Positions 5,599 through 5,665 of a stretch of DNA of 5,665 nucleotides are shown piece by piece. The number at the start of each line of letters is the position of its first letter. The first letter of the stretch is position 1. Below the pieces are notes generated by a model that worked only from the letters and a program-made list of their open reading frames with translations, was not told where the DNA came from and ran no database searches. Made by a program: the position numbers and the translations under genes. Source of the stretch: Elusimicrobiota bacterium (GTDB taxonomy: Bacteria > Elusimicrobiota > Elusimicrobia > FEN-1173); NCBI GenBank assembly GCA_016207625.1, contig JACQPF010000014.1, positions 1-5,665 on the forward strand, written 5' to 3'.

Positions 5599-5660
5599 AG
5601 GGGCAGGGAACGGGGGACGGTCACCTAAGACCGGAGGAACTGAAACCTCCCCCCGCCCCT
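5599..5660. repeat. GC-rich foldable REP-like element at the right edge
   Basis: AGGGGC (5599-5604) faces GCCCCT (5655-5660). Inside are GGTC-ACCTAA-GACC (5619-5632) and GGAGG/CCTCC (5633-5637 with 5646-5650). It contains GGGGACGGTCACCTAA (5613-5628), matching 3046-3063 apart from a two-base gap. It lies about 20 bases upstream of the -35 box of the secreted-protein promoter. The window ends before any following gene is seen. Confidence 0.5.
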
Positions 5661-5665
5661 CCTTC

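Overview
This 5,665-base window comes from a free-living type of bacterial chromosome. Coding density is high, and most genes look clearly GC-rich by eye. I infer an uncultivated, Elusimicrobiota- or Omnitrophota-like lineage. The hints are a short ArgB, an RsmD with unusual motifs, and a secreted multi-domain protein ending in a FlgD-type Ig module. That placement is a weak inference; no marker gene in the window fixes the phylum.

Layout from left to right. Positions 1-1491 (minus strand) hold an arginine biosynthesis pair. argB (acetylglutamate kinase) overlaps by 4 bases the start of argD (acetylornithine aminotransferase), which runs off the left edge. Positions 1492-1677 are a divergent intergenic region with a GC-rich repeat in three degenerate copies and a -10-like box 7 to 8 bases before each divergent start codon. 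Positions 1678-2337 (plus) encode a small YqiA-like alpha/beta hydrolase. Positions 2338-2390 are a convergent gap filled by a foldable palindromic element. Positions 2391-2969 (minus) encode an RsmD-family 16S rRNA guanine-N2 methyltransferase whose catalytic motif is altered. Positions 2970-3120 carry REP-like inverted repeats and a possible 16-codon ORF just ahead of rsmD.

Positions 3121-5487 (minus) encode a 788-residue secreted protein with base composition visibly lower in GC than its neighbours. From N to C terminus it has a signal peptide, seven tandem repeats that probably form a seven-bladed beta-propeller, two fibronectin-III-like modules, a beta-rich module and a C-terminal FlgD-like Ig domain. 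It has its own good sigma70-type promoter. A matching GGGGACGGTC..ACCTAA sequence lies on each side of it, so it looks like an accessory unit set among housekeeping genes. The window ends in a GC-rich foldable stretch (5599-5660).

Functionally, argB and argD act at steps 2 and 4 of ornithine/arginine synthesis and are probably co-transcribed. The hydrolase, rsmD and the secreted protein have no evident functional link to them or to each other. I see no tRNA, rRNA, CRISPR array, transposase or phage gene.
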